DNA of 64,000 nucleotides from Curtobacterium flaccumfaciens pv. betae (GCF_026241855.1 NZ_JAPJDC010000001.1:2356001-2420000); one strand, 5' to 3'. Shown: positions 17,101 through 26,454, numbered from the stretch's first letter. A program made the numbers and translations. Notes: generated by a model from the letters alone, not told the origin.

Positions 17101-18503
17101 CAGGGGTAGACGCGGACCGGGGTCGACACCGCGGTGGCCGGACGGATCGGGAACCCGGCGATCCCGTCGTCCCCGAGGTAGCTGACGCCGGCGACGACGC
17201 CGTCGGCACCGGTGATCGTGAGCTGCTTCGCGGTCTGGACAGACAGGGTCTCGGTCGCTCCCGACGGCACCTCGACCCGACGCTGCTCGTCGCCCGAGCG
17301 GATCGTCACGGTGCGGTCCGATCGGGTCGGGTTGACGAGGTTCAGCCGTGCGCCGTCGCCCGGGGCGATCGAGGTGATCGCCCGCTCGCCGAGCGGCTCC
17401 GCCGACGCGAACCAGCCGAGGTCGGTGCCGTCGCCGTCGGTCGGGGTCGTCGTGCGGGCCCCGGCGACGATCGGGACGGTCGAGGTGATGGTGAACGAGT
17501 ACCGGCCGTCCGGGAAGTCGTCGAGCGGGACGTCGGTGACGACGCCGGGTTCGGCGGTGGCGTTGACGGTCGTGCCGCCACCGTCCGCCGTCGTGATGCC
17601 GAGGGTGACGCGTGCGGACCGCTCGCCGGGGACGAACAGCCGGACGACCGGTGCGGCGTCCGCGGTGTCGCTGCCGCGCTGGGCCGCCTTGGCGTTCGCG
17701 AGGGCGACCGCGGGGATCACCTGCGAGCGCGTGGGCGCGGCGCCGCCGGAGACGATGTCGTAGCCGCCCGGCGTGAGCGTCCGGACGACGGTCTCCTGCA
17801 TGTGTGCCACGATCTGGCCGCCGGATGAGGTGACGTGCACGACGGTCGAGGCCGCGTCGGAGACGAAGCCCGAGAGCGGGACGACCTTCTGCGTGTTCGG
17901 CGCCACGACGATCCCGGTGGTGCCCGGCGCGCTGACGGTGCCGTTGCTGTCGAAGATCGCCAGGTCGACGGTGGCGTTCACGTCGGTCGGGTTCGACAGC
18001 GTGACGAGGCTGGTGCGCCCGGTCTCCGTCGAACCGCCGACGAGCCAGGTGGACTGGCTCGGGTCGTCGCACGAGGCGGCACCGGCACCGACGAGGTCGC
18101 CGTTCGAGACGCTCTGGAAGCTGCTGCCCGCGACCTGCGGCGTGGTCTCCCCCGCCGGGGCCGTCAGCAGCCGGGGGTCGCTGCCGCCGGTGGTCGAGGC
18201 GTCGAGCTCGGACCGGTCGACCGTCGAGCCCGTGGTCGCGGTGGCGACGGTGGCGGTGCCGACCGTGCTCGCCTGGGTCGCGTCGTTGCCGGCGTCGTCG
18301 GACAGGCGCAGGGCGCTGCCCGCGCAGACGCGCTCGGCAGCGGCCGGGATCGGTGTGACCGTGCGCCCGGCCGGACGACCGGGCTCGGAGTCGGTGCCGT
18401 AGGCGTGCGCCGCGGTGACGGCGCCGGCGGCGACGACGACGGCGACCGCCGTGGCGGTGCCGCGGACGACCCACCGGCGGACGGAGGCGGGGGTGCGGCT
18501 CAT
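17100..18503 (-). CDS. DUF5719 family exported or membrane-anchored protein
   Basis: A 467-residue protein of unknown function. An N-terminal basic segment and a hydrophobic stretch (about residues 13-33, ending AHAYG) form a signal peptide or anchor; the rest is predicted extracytoplasmic. It is made of repeated immunoglobulin-like beta segments, with phrases such as VTLSNPTDVNATVDLAIFD and VVHVTSSGGQIVAHMQETV. The ATG overlaps the stop of the upstream large glycosyltransferase by 4 bases (ATGA), so the two are translated together and probably act together in surface glycan work. The same pairing beside a whiB gene is known in other actinobacteria. Confidence 0.85.
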   Translation of the reverse strand: MSRTPASVRRWVVRGTATAVAVVVAAGAVTAAHAYGTDSEPGRPAGRTVTPIPAAAERVCAGSALRLSDDAGNDATQASTVGTATVATATTGSTVDRSELDASTTGGSDPRLLTAPAGETTPQVAGSSFQSVSNGDLVGAGAASCDDPSQSTWLVGGSTETGRTSLVTLSNPTDVNATVDLAIFDSNGTVSAPGTTGIVVAPNTQKVVPLSGFVSDAASTVVHVTSSGGQIVAHMQETVVRTLTPGGYDIVSGGAAPTRSQVIPAVALANAKAAQRGSDTADAAPVVRLFVPGERSARVTLGITTADGGGTTVNATAEPGVVTDVPLDDFPDGRYSFTITSTVPIVAGARTTTPTDGDGTDLGWFASAEPLGERAITSIAPGDGARLNLVNPTRSDRTVTIRSGDEQRRVEVPSGATETLSVQTAKQLTITGADGVVAGVSYLGDDGIAGFPIRPATAVSTPVRVYP

Positions 18504-21337
18504 TCGTCTCGCTCCTCGTCGAAGGTGGTGGCGGGTTCCTCGGCCTCGATGACGTTCGAGGTGGCACGGCGGCGGCGCGGTGCCGTCGGGACCGCGAGCA
18601 GGGCTGCGGCGCCGAAGACCACGCCGAGCACGACGAGGTACAGCACGTGGGTGGCCTGGGTCGCGGCGGAGCCGGAGCGGGTGCGGTCGACCTCGCCGTC
18701 GTAGTGGAACAGCTGCCCGTTGGTGGTCTCGCCGATGCTCGTGAAGAGCGCGTTCTGCCCGATGGCACCCGCGGCCCGGTCGTGCACCGTCTGCGCCTCG
18801 GGGTCGTCGTCGGCGTCGTCGATGAGCACGAAGCTCACGCCGAGCTCGCGGAGCGCCGGCCGCGGGTCGTACCCGCTGCGGCTCGCCAGGTTGCCGGCGA
18901 GCGTGGTGAGGCGTGCGCCGGACTCGCTCAGCCGGAGTGCGGTGGCGTCGAGCGTCGACTGGTCGTCGAGGGTGGAACCCTGCCCGCGCTCGAGCGTGAC
19001 GGCGAGCGATCCGTCGTCCTGCGGGACGACCACGAGCGTGCCGACGTCCGGGTTCGCCTGGGCCTCGGCGTTCACGTAGGCGCTGAGCACCCGGCCCGTG
19101 GTCGGCTCGATCGTGGCCGTGCCGAGGTAGAACGCTGCGAAGGCCGGCGCCACGGCGACCCCGGCGAGCACGGTCGCGACGAGGCCGGTGACCGGGGCGG
19201 CCTTGGGCAGCACGTCGATGCCGATGCAGGCCGCGACCACGAGGGCGAGCCAGTACACGGACAGACCGCTGCCGGGCCAGACGATGGTGGTGGTCGAGCC
19301 GACACCGGTGACGGTGACGTGGGTGGCGGCGAAGGCCGTCGCGAAGCCGAGGAGCGCGATGACGAGCGCCGAGCCGGCGACCGCCCAGCGGTGTCCGAGC
19401 ATCGCCCCGATCGCGGCGACGGCCACGGGGAGCGCGAGGACGGCCATCACGATCGGCAGCGCCGCGGCGACCAGTCCGAGCCCGGAGGTGGCCGGGAGCC
19501 AGCCGCTCCAGTCCGGCAGGGGCTGCCCGATGGCCAGCTGGAGCGCGGACGGCGCCCGGGTCGCGGACGGCACACCGGGGTCGGCGAACACGGCGAGCAG
19601 GTTGCCCCGTGCCGCCTGCGCCAGGATCAGCGGCAGGAACAGCACCGCGGTCGGCACCGGGATGAACACACGACGGTGTGCCCGGCGCCAGCCGACCAGG
19701 AGCGCCACGAGCCAACCGATCAGCAGGACCGGCAACAGCGACGGCGCCGAGGCGGCGACGACGGCGAACAGGAGCGACGCGCCGGAGGCCCACGCCCACG
19801 AGCGGTGCGCCTCGAGCACGGCGACGAACAGCCACGGCAGGACCAGGTGCGCGATCACGGCGCCGAGGTGCCCGGTGGTCACCGCGCCGACGAGCGACGG
19901 GGCGATCGCGTAGAGCGACGCACCGATGACCGGGACCCACGTGCGGGTCGTGACCTTGCGCACCGCGAACCAGGCGCCCAGGGCGGACAGCGGGAACGCG
20001 ACGAGCATGACGAGCACGACCGCGGTGGACGGCGACCAGAAGACGATCGAGCCGAGCACGGCGAGCACCGCGGCGAAGGGGTCGGACGGGCCGGTGAAGC
20101 CCGTGCCGAGCGAGTGGAAGCCGTACCCGACGTTCTGCCAGAGCTGCCCCGGGGTCGCGGAGAGCGGCAGGAGTCCCCCGCCGGTCAGGGCCGGCGACCC
20201 GAGCAGCGGGTAGAGCGTCACGACGCTGAGGACCGCGGCGGCCAGGACCACCCAGATGCCGCCGTCGCTCAGGAACGACGCCCGCGCGATCGGGGCGTCC
20301 TCGACCCGGGCGAGTTCGACGTCGCGCGAGGTGGTGCGGTGTTCGTGCACCCGCCGCCAGCTCACGCGGAGCGGCTCGACGGCTGCCCACCCGAGCTTCT
20401 TGGTGCGGGCCAGGTTCTTGCGCGCGCGCCCGGTGCCACCGCCGAACGCGACGGCGAACGCGGCGGAGAGTTCGGGGACCACGGCGGCGGGGTGCTTCGC
20501 GACGAGGTGTCCGAGCGCGCGGCCGATCGCGAACGGCACGAGCGTGAGCCAGTGCAGCCAGACCAGCGCGGCCGGCGCGTAGGTCATCCGGCGGTGCAGC
20601 TGGGCCTGCCGGTGCATCCGGACGCGCCGCGCCTCGGACACACGCTTGCGACCGAACTCCTCGATCGGTCCGGCGCTGGTGACCTTGGCCTCCGGCACGA
20701 GGGCGACGCGGTGTCCGGCGAGACGGACCCGGACCGAGAAGTCGAGGGCCGCGTCGACGTCCGGCAGCGCCGGGTCGAAGCCGCCGAGTTCGTTCCAGAC
20801 CGAGCGGCGCACCAGCATGCCGCCAGCGGCGACGGCGAGCACGTCGGTGTTGCGGTCGTGCTGGCCCTGGTCGAGCTCGTCCTGCACCAGCACGATCGAC
20901 CGGCCGAAACGGGTCATGCTCTCGCCGAAGGCACGGATGAGCGAGGGGTCGTCGTCGGCGACGAGCTTCGGACCGGCGACGACGACGGACGGTGCGATCT
21001 CGACGGCGGACAGCAGCTCGGCGAGCGCGGTCGGTGCCGGCGCGTTGTCGTGGCCGAGGATCCACAGCCACTCGTCGACCGGCTCGTCGGTCGCTGCGGG
21101 CGGCGCGCTGCGCTCGCCCTGTCGGACGGCGTCGCCGAACGCCCTGCCCGCGGGGAGACGGACGAGCTGCGCGGACCCACCGAAGGACAGTTCGGCGGTC
21201 GATCCGTCGGTCGTGCCGACGTCGACGACCACCAGGTTCTCGGGGTGGCGGGTCTGGGCGGCGAGCGCGTCCAGGGTCCGGTCGAGGTGGGCCGCCCCGT
21301 TGGCGGCGACGAGGATCGCGGTGACTCTGGGCTGCAT
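18500..21337 (-). CDS. Large family 2 glycosyltransferase with polytopic membrane C-terminus
   Basis: A protein of about 945 residues. The N-terminal GT-A domain (about 1-240) starts RVTAILVAANGAAHLDRTL and has VVVDVGTTDGST where GT2 enzymes bind the nucleotide. A basic linker and then roughly ten to twelve membrane segments follow (about 255-800), with a final extracytoplasmic part and a last TM near residue 905. Likely substrate is a polyprenyl-linked sugar or wall polymer; the exact reaction cannot be read. The ATG at 21337 is chosen; an in-frame GTG 12 bases upstream is equally open. It is coupled to the DUF5719 gene and lies 178 bases downstream of whiB. That gap contains two copies of GGCGCGCCGTGAAC (21387-21400, 21498-21511) but no gene. 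Confidence 0.88.
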   Translation of the reverse strand: MQPRVTAILVAANGAAHLDRTLDALAAQTRHPENLVVVDVGTTDGSTAELSFGGSAQLVRLPAGRAFGDAVRQGERSAPPAATDEPVDEWLWILGHDNAPAPTALAELLSAVEIAPSVVVAGPKLVADDDPSLIRAFGESMTRFGRSIVLVQDELDQGQHDRNTDVLAVAAGGMLVRRSVWNELGGFDPALPDVDAALDFSVRVRLAGHRVALVPEAKVTSAGPIEEFGRKRVSEARRVRMHRQAQLHRRMTYAPAALVWLHWLTLVPFAIGRALGHLVAKHPAAVVPELSAAFAVAFGGGTGRARKNLARTKKLGWAAVEPLRVSWRRVHEHRTTSRDVELARVEDAPIARASFLSDGGIWVVLAAAVLSVVTLYPLLGSPALTGGGLLPLSATPGQLWQNVGYGFHSLGTGFTGPSDPFAAVLAVLGSIVFWSPSTAVVLVMLVAFPLSALGAWFAVRKVTTRTWVPVIGASLYAIAPSLVGAVTTGHLGAVIAHLVLPWLFVAVLEAHRSWAWASGASLLFAVVAASAPSLLPVLLIGWLVALLVGWRRAHRRVFIPVPTAVLFLPLILAQAARGNLLAVFADPGVPSATRAPSALQLAIGQPLPDWSGWLPATSGLGLVAAALPIVMAVLALPVAVAAIGAMLGHRWAVAGSALVIALLGFATAFAATHVTVTGVGSTTTIVWPGSGLSVYWLALVVAACIGIDVLPKAAPVTGLVATVLAGVAVAPAFAAFYLGTATIEPTTGRVLSAYVNAEAQANPDVGTLVVVPQDDGSLAVTLERGQGSTLDDQSTLDATALRLSESGARLTTLAGNLASRSGYDPRPALRELGVSFVLIDDADDDPEAQTVHDRAAGAIGQNALFTSIGETTNGQLFHYDGEVDRTRSGSAATQATHVLYLVVLGVVFGAAALLAVPTAPRRRRATSNVIEAEEPATTFDEERDE

Positions 21338-21515
21338 GACGGGCGTCACTCTACGGTCTGGAGGCGCGGTGTCGGCTGCGCACGGCGGCGCGCCGTGAAC
21401 CTGTGGGCGCGCTCACTGCACGGTGCGGGACGGGCGGAGGTGGTCGCCTTCCGGCGCCTTCGTCGCAGGCTCCTCAGGGGCGCAGTCGCACGGCGCTGGC
21501 GCGCCGTGAACGCTC

Positions 21516-21848
21516 CTACGCCCGCTTCCGCAGCTTGCGGCGTTCGCGCTCGGAGAGGCCGCCCCAGATGCCGAAGCGTTCGTCGTTCTCGAGCGCGTAC
21601 TCGAGGCACTGCGCCCGGACCTCGCACGAGGTGCAGATCTTCTTCGCCTCGCGCGTGGAGCCGCCCTTCTCGGGGAAGAACGCCTCGGGGTCGGTCTGCG
21701 CGCAGAGCGAGTCGACCTGCCAGGCGAGCGGGTTCTCCTCGTCGTCGGTCTCCGGACGTCGGACACCCGGGACGCCGAGCGCCACGGGATCGACGTGCCA
21801 GTCCTCCGGAACTCCGGCGTGGAACTCGGAACCGTTCACCCTGATCAC
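21516..21848 (-). CDS. whiB: WhiB-family Fe-S transcriptional regulator (WhiB2/WhmD-like by context)
   Basis: A regulator of about 110 residues that carries a [4Fe-4S] cluster on four cysteines. Cys49, Cys72, Cys75 and Cys81 (pattern C-x22-CxxC-x5-C) are all present. The GIWGG turn (93-97) precedes the basic tail RERRKLRKR, used to contact DNA or sigma factor. WhiB proteins act by binding sigma region 4. Gene order (near DUF3499, DUF5719 and the membrane GT) matches the whiB2/whmD ortholog, which controls septation. The GTG at 21848 is chosen, preceded by GAGG; a TTG 27 bases upstream and a GTG 9 bases downstream are alternatives. A near-consensus promoter lies upstream. Confidence 0.92.
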   Translation of the reverse strand: MIRVNGSEFHAGVPEDWHVDPVALGVPGVRRPETDDEENPLAWQVDSLCAQTDPEAFFPEKGGSTREAKKICTSCEVRAQCLEYALENDERFGIWGGLSERERRKLRKRA

Positions 21849-21896
21849 CCCTGCCGCCTCGACAACGAACCCCAACTCTTGCGGCCGTTGCCTGTA

Positions 21897-21925
21897 ATTA
21901 CAGCGGTGTCATTCGCCTGAGTCAA
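21897..21925 (-). promoter_or_regulatory. whiB promoter with palindromic -10
   Basis: On the minus strand TTGACT (21925-21920) is separated by 17 bases from TGTAAT (21902-21897). These differ from the sigma-70 consensus by one base each, the best promoter match in the window. The -10 lies inside the perfect 12-base palindrome CTGTAATTACAG (21892-21903). Predicted leader to the GTG at 21848 is about 40 bases. Confidence 0.7.
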
Positions 21926-22036
21926 GTCGCGGATCATAGAAGGCACTGACCGCTCCAGCGTGTCATGTCCCCCGTTTGGGCGTGTCGCGCCGCACAGGTG
22001 GGCCTTCCGGGGGACAACTGACGCGTCCTCAGGCGC

Positions 22037-22999
22037 TCAGGAGGCGCTGCGACGGGCCTCCCACGCGCTCGACACCATCTCGTCCAGGGAGTGCCGCATC
22101 GCCCACTCGAGGTCACGGGCGGCGGCCTCGCCGGTCGCGACGATGCGGGCCGGGTCGCCGGGGCGCCGCGGTGCGATCTCGGGGTCGAAGGCGATCCCGG
22201 TGCCCGCCGCCATGGCGTCCATGATCTGCCGGACGCTGACGCCGTCGCCGCTGCCGAGGTTGTAGGCACGCTCGAGCGGCTCCCCCGCCTCGAGCTTCCG
22301 CGCGGCCACCGCGTGCGAGTGCGCCAGGTCGGCCACGTGCACGTAGTCACGCACGCAGGTGCCGTCCGGGGTGGCGTAGTCGTCGCCGTTGATCCGCGGG
22401 GTCCGGCCGGCGAGCAGCGCGTCGAAGACCAGCGGGAACAGGTTGTGCGGGCTGGCGTCGTACAGGTCGGGCTCCCCCGAACCGACGACGTTGAAGTACC
22501 GCAGCGACGTGGTGGTGAAGCCCGCGGCGACCTCCATGTCGCGCAGCAGCCACTCGCCGATGAGCTTCGACTCGCCGTAGGGCGACTCCGGGTTCTTCGG
22601 GGTGGACTCGACCACGGTCTCGACGTCCGGGGTGCCGTAGACCGCCGCGCTCGACGAGAACACCGCCTTGGTGACGCCGGTCTCGGCCATCGCACGCAGC
22701 AGGGTGGCCATGCCGGTGACGTTCTGCTCGTAGGTGTGCAGCGGACGCTCGACCGAGACGCCGGCGTACTTGAACCCCGCGACGTGGACCACGCCCGTGA
22801 CCTCGTGCTCGCGCAGGGTGCGTGCGACGAGCTCGCCGTCGAGGATCGTGCCCTCGACGAACGGCACGTCGTCCGGGACGAACGCGCGGAAGCCGCTCGA
22901 GAGGTCGTCGAACGCGACCGTGTCGATGCCGGCCGAGCGCAGTGCTCGGACGACGTGGGACCCGATGTACCCGGCACCGCCGGTGACCAGCCAACTCAT
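22037..22999 (-). CDS. galE: UDP-glucose 4-epimerase
   Basis: A 320-residue extended short-chain dehydrogenase that interconverts UDP-glucose and UDP-galactose (possibly the N-acetyl forms). NAD binding is by GGAGYIG (7-13), and the YGESK motif gives the catalytic Tyr and Lys. VGSGEPDLYDASPHNLFPLV and the DYATPDGTCVRDYVHV segment near residues 210-220 are classic GalE. The ATG at 22999 follows TAGCGT by 7 bases, so it is likely leaderless. It opens the surface-polysaccharide half of the window and would supply UDP-galactose to nearby glycosyltransferases. A single gene, 56 bases downstream of manA. Confidence 0.95.
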   Translation of the reverse strand: MSWLVTGGAGYIGSHVVRALRSAGIDTVAFDDLSSGFRAFVPDDVPFVEGTILDGELVARTLREHEVTGVVHVAGFKYAGVSVERPLHTYEQNVTGMATLLRAMAETGVTKAVFSSSAAVYGTPDVETVVESTPKNPESPYGESKLIGEWLLRDMEVAAGFTTTSLRYFNVVGSGEPDLYDASPHNLFPLVFDALLAGRTPRINGDDYATPDGTCVRDYVHVADLAHSHAVAARKLEAGEPLERAYNLGSGDGVSVRQIMDAMAAGTGIAFDPEIAPRRPGDPARIVATGEAAARDLEWAMRHSLDEMVSSAWEARRSAS

Positions 23000-23012
23000 G
23001 CTCGCCACGCTA
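23000..23012 (-). promoter_or_regulatory. Leaderless-type -10 for galE
   Basis: TAGCGT (23012-23007, minus strand) is followed by 7 bases and the galE ATG. No Shine-Dalgarno sequence is present. Confidence 0.5.
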
Positions 23013-23055
23013 GCGGACGTCGGCGACGCCCCGGTCGCGGCGCCGGTGTCGCGCC

Positions 23056-24264
23056 CTAGGCGCCGGTGGCGATGAACACGGTGGACGTGATGCCGTCCGA
23101 CGAGTCCGCCTCGACCGTCACGTCGCCCTCGTCCGGCGTGACGAAGCACGACTCGCCCTTGCGGAGCAGGGTGGCGGACTTCGCGCCGACGAGCGTGACG
23201 ACGCCCTCGGTGCAGACGGCGATCGACGGGCCGACCAGCGGGGCGACGCCGCCGGTGCTCAGTCCCGCGGGGCGACCGTCGCCGTCCACCCGCAGCAGCG
23301 CGAACCCGACGCCGTCCGGCGCGAACCGGTCGACGCCCGGGGCGATGCGCTCCGGCTCGAGGACCGGGGCCGGGTACGCGGTGAAGTCGAGCACCCGCAG
23401 GAGCTCCGGTACGTCGACGTGCTTCGGCGTGAGCCCGCCGCGCAGCACGTTGTCCGACGGCGCCATCAACTCGATACCGAGCCCGTCGAGGTAGGCGTGG
23501 ATGTTGCCGGCGGGCAGGTACATGGCCTGCCCAGCGGCGAGCGTCACCCGGTGCATGAGCAGGGAGACGACGATGCCGGGGTCACCGGGCCAGCTGGTCG
23601 CCAGGTCGCGGACGGTCGCGGTGTTCGGGGTGAGCAGGTCGTCGTCGAGCGAGACGGCCAGGTCGCTCGCGGCCTGCACCACGGCGAGCGCCGACTCGTC
23701 GGCGGTCTCGAGCCAGCGGACGGTGTCCTCGAGCCCGTGCAGCAGGTGCACCTCGAGCGGACCGAGCCGTCCGGTGCCGGCGTCGAGCACGCGCACCTCG
23801 GCCAGGGTCTCCTCGACGGGGCGGAAGCCGCTCAGCGCCTCGAACCGCTCGCTCAGCGCGACGACGAGCTCGGGCTTCGGGAACGGGTCCTTGTAGTTGC
23901 GTGCCGGGTCGTCGAGCGGGATCCCCTCGCGCTCCTCGCGGGCGAACCCTTCCTCCGCCTGCTCCGGGGTCGGGTGCGCCTGCAGCGAGAGCGGTGCCGC
24001 CGCCGCGAGCACCTTGAGGAGGAAGGGCAGGTCGGTGCGGTCCGGACCCAGTGCGGTCTCCGGCTCGTCGGCGATCCAGTCACGGAGCGTGTCGGCCCCG
24101 CCGACCATGGCCGGGTTGACGACGACACTGGGGCTGCCGGCGTGGGCGCCGAGCCAGAGCTCCGCCTGCGGGGCACCCGTGACGGTACGGCCGAGGAGCT
24201 CCGGGATCGCGGTGACCGAGCCCCAGGCGTAGTCGCGGGGGGTGTTCGTGATGCCGAGGAACAT
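23056..24264 (-). CDS. manA: Mannose-6-phosphate isomerase, class I
   Basis: A 402-residue zinc isomerase converting fructose-6-phosphate and mannose-6-phosphate, the entry to GDP-mannose and polyprenyl-phosphomannose. Zinc ligands are visible in LQAHPTPEQA (Gln and His), PKPELVVAL (Glu) and the later LPAGNIHAYLDGLGIELM (His). The start MFLGITNTPRDYAWGS is the family N-terminus. The ATG at 24264 follows TAGGCT by 7 bases. It shares a 45-base divergent region with the acyltransferase at 24310. It would feed the polyprenol-phosphomannose synthase encoded at 32740. Corresponds to Rv3255c in gene order. Confidence 0.96.
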   Translation of the reverse strand: MFLGITNTPRDYAWGSVTAIPELLGRTVTGAPQAELWLGAHAGSPSVVVNPAMVGGADTLRDWIADEPETALGPDRTDLPFLLKVLAAAAPLSLQAHPTPEQAEEGFAREEREGIPLDDPARNYKDPFPKPELVVALSERFEALSGFRPVEETLAEVRVLDAGTGRLGPLEVHLLHGLEDTVRWLETADESALAVVQAASDLAVSLDDDLLTPNTATVRDLATSWPGDPGIVVSLLMHRVTLAAGQAMYLPAGNIHAYLDGLGIELMAPSDNVLRGGLTPKHVDVPELLRVLDFTAYPAPVLEPERIAPGVDRFAPDGVGFALLRVDGDGRPAGLSTGGVAPLVGPSIAVCTEGVVTLVGAKSATLLRKGESCFVTPDEGDVTVEADSSDGITSTVFIATGA

Positions 24265-24277
24265 GGGCCAGAGCCTA
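24265..24277 (-). promoter_or_regulatory. Leaderless-type -10 for manA
   Basis: TAGGCT (24277-24272, minus strand) is followed by 7 bases and the manA ATG. It lies 19 bases from the opposing -10 of the acyltransferase gene. Confidence 0.5.
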
Positions 24278-24296
24278 CCGGCGCGGCGCGCGACAC

Positions 24297-24309
24297 TAGA
24301 ATCTCCGCG
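24297..24309 (+). promoter_or_regulatory. Leaderless-type -10 for the acyltransferase gene
   Basis: TAGAAT (24297-24302), one base from the TATAAT consensus, is followed by 7 bases and the ATG at 24310. No Shine-Dalgarno sequence is present. Confidence 0.55.
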
Positions 24310-26454
24310 ATGTCTGCAAGCACGGTGGAACCGCCGACCCGAGGATCCCTCCGCACCTCTTCGCCCCGGTCGACCGACCCGACCCGGTGGGACATCCAGG
24401 GGCTCCGCGCGTTCGCGGTCCTGGCGGTCGTGCTCTACCACCTCTGGCCGGCACGTCTGCCCGGCGGGTTCGTCGGCGTCGACGTGTTCTTCGTCATCTC
24501 GGGTTTCCTCATCACCGGACACCTGCTCCGCGAGCTCACCGCCACCGGCCGGATCGGGCTCGCCGGGTTCTGGGCGCGCCGGGCGAAACGGCTGCTGCCC
24601 GGGGCGTTCATCACCATCGTCGCGACCGGTTCCGCCGTCCTGCTGTGGGTGCCGAGCGCGCTCTGGGGGCAGTACGGACGCGAACTCATCGCGTCGACGG
24701 TGTACGTGCAGAACTGGCAGCTGGCAGCCGACTCGGTCGACTACCTGGCGCAGGGCAACCGGCCGTCGCCGTTCCAGCACTTCTGGTCGCTGTCGGTCGA
24801 GGAGCAGTTCTACATCGCGCTCCCGCTCCTCCTGCTCGCCGCACTGTGGGCCGCTCGCCGCATGCGCCGATCGGGTGCCGACCCGGTCACCGTCACCCGG
24901 GTGCTCCTGGGGGCCGTGGTCGTGCTGTCGCTCGCGTGGAGCATCATCCAGACGCAGACGGCCCCGGGTGTCGCGTACTTCTCGACGGCGACCAGGGCGT
25001 GGGAGTTCGCGCTCGGCGGCCTCGCCGCGACCCTCCCCCTGACGGCGCCGCGGACGACGCCGGCGCGGTCGGTGCGCATCGTCGGCGCGTGGCTCGGCGC
25101 AGCGGGGCTGGTGGTGTCGTTGTTCGCCATCACCGCGTCGACGCCGTTCCCGGGCATCGCCGCGGCCCTGCCCGTCGTGTCGGCCACGCTCGTCGTGCTG
25201 TTCGGTGGGCACTCCGGCCTGCAGCGCGTCGGCCGGTCCACCCCGGTCGCGTTCCTCGGCCGGATCTCCTACGCGGTCTACCTCTGGCACTGGCCCGCGG
25301 TCGTCCTGCTGCCGATCGTGCTCCGCCACGACCTCACGACGAAGGACCGGCTCGCGATCCTGGTCGGCTCGGTCGTGGTCGCCGCCGTGACGACGCTCGG
25401 CATCGAGGAACCCCTGCGGTTCTCCGCGCGGGTACGGTCGCTCCGCCCGCGGCGGGTCGCGCTGTACGGCGTCGTCAGCACCGCCCTCGTCGTGGCGCTC
25501 GGTGCCGCGTCGCTCACCGCCCTGCACGTGCAGCAGGTCCAGGCGGCCGAGTTCCAGGAGCGCCTGAGCACCGGTGACGTCCGGTGCTTCGGAGCGGCGG
25601 CACTGATTTCGTCGTCCGATCCCTGCGTCAACCCGGCGCTCGCGGAGGTCCGCGTCCCCGCTCCCGCGAACGCCCTGGAGGACGACTCGAACCGGCCGGC
25701 GTGCTGGTCGAACGACTCGAGCGCGTTCAACGTCTGCGCGCTCGGCCCGAGGTCCGGCTACACGAAGCACCTCATCGCGATCGGCGACTCGCACAACAAC
25801 GTCTTCGTGGACACGTACGAGAAGATCGCCGAGGCGCGCAACTGGCGCATCGACGTCGCCGGGCACCAGAGCTGCTACCTCACCACGGCGGTGCAGAGCG
25901 CCGGCTCGCAGAAGCAGGTCGACGACTGCAACGCGTGGAAGCAGAACGCGATGGCGTACCTCCGCTCCCACCCGGACCTCGACGGTGTGATCGTGACGCA
26001 CTCGACCGGCAACGGGCCGGTCGAGCCAGCGGCCGGCGAGTCCGAGGAGGACGCCGTCGTCGGCGGCCTGGTGCAGGCGTGGCAGGCCGCGGCCGACGTC
26101 GGGATCCCGATCGTGGCGCTGCGCGACAACCCGGGCGCGCGACCGGACATCGTGGCCTGCGTGGGGCAGATGTCCGGACCGACCACCGACGAGTGCGACT
26201 CCAGCCGTTCGGTCGGGTTCACCCTGTTCGACGGCTCCGAGCAGGCGGTCGCCCGGATGCCGGACAAGGCGCGCCTGATCGACCTGTCGCGCTACTACTG
26301 CACCGACACGATCTGCCCGGCGGTCATCGGCGGCGTGCTCGTGCACCGTGACCGGACCCACCTGACGAACACCTTCGCGGTGACCCTGGCCCCGTACCTC
26401 GGCGACGAGATCGCCGGCGCACTCGACACGTTCGGCGGCGACGGTCGTCGATGA
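24310..26454 (+). CDS. OafA/YrhL-type membrane O-acyltransferase with SGNH domain
   Basis: A 714-residue protein that probably acetylates a surface polysaccharide. The N-terminal acyltransferase-3 domain (about 25-400) has the family start WDIQGLRAFAVLAVVLYHLWP with catalytic-type His44, GGFVGVDVFFVISGFLITG, and about ten membrane segments. The C-terminal extracytoplasmic SGNH hydrolase-like domain has its serine in AIGDSHNN (Ser494) and the D-x-x-H pair at Asp681 and His684. Both active sites look intact. The stop overlaps the ATG of the next gene (ATGA), so it is coupled to the ligase-like protein that follows. Confidence 0.93.
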   Translation: MSASTVEPPTRGSLRTSSPRSTDPTRWDIQGLRAFAVLAVVLYHLWPARLPGGFVGVDVFFVISGFLITGHLLRELTATGRIGLAGFWARRAKRLLPGAFITIVATGSAVLLWVPSALWGQYGRELIASTVYVQNWQLAADSVDYLAQGNRPSPFQHFWSLSVEEQFYIALPLLLLAALWAARRMRRSGADPVTVTRVLLGAVVVLSLAWSIIQTQTAPGVAYFSTATRAWEFALGGLAATLPLTAPRTTPARSVRIVGAWLGAAGLVVSLFAITASTPFPGIAAALPVVSATLVVLFGGHSGLQRVGRSTPVAFLGRISYAVYLWHWPAVVLLPIVLRHDLTTKDRLAILVGSVVVAAVTTLGIEEPLRFSARVRSLRPRRVALYGVVSTALVVALGAASLTALHVQQVQAAEFQERLSTGDVRCFGAAALISSSDPCVNPALAEVRVPAPANALEDDSNRPACWSNDSSAFNVCALGPRSGYTKHLIAIGDSHNNVFVDTYEKIAEARNWRIDVAGHQSCYLTTAVQSAGSQKQVDDCNAWKQNAMAYLRSHPDLDGVIVTHSTGNGPVEPAAGESEEDAVVGGLVQAWQAAADVGIPIVALRDNPGARPDIVACVGQMSGPTTDECDSSRSVGFTLFDGSEQAVARMPDKARLIDLSRYYCTDTICPAVIGGVLVHRDRTHLTNTFAVTLAPYLGDEIAGALDTFGGDGRR

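Noticed and set aside
18647..21844. A plus-strand frame of more than 1000 codons across the membrane glycosyltransferase and whiB genes
   Set aside because: Composition is Arg/Gly/Glu-biased with no domain; it crosses the whiB promoter and gene on the opposite strand.
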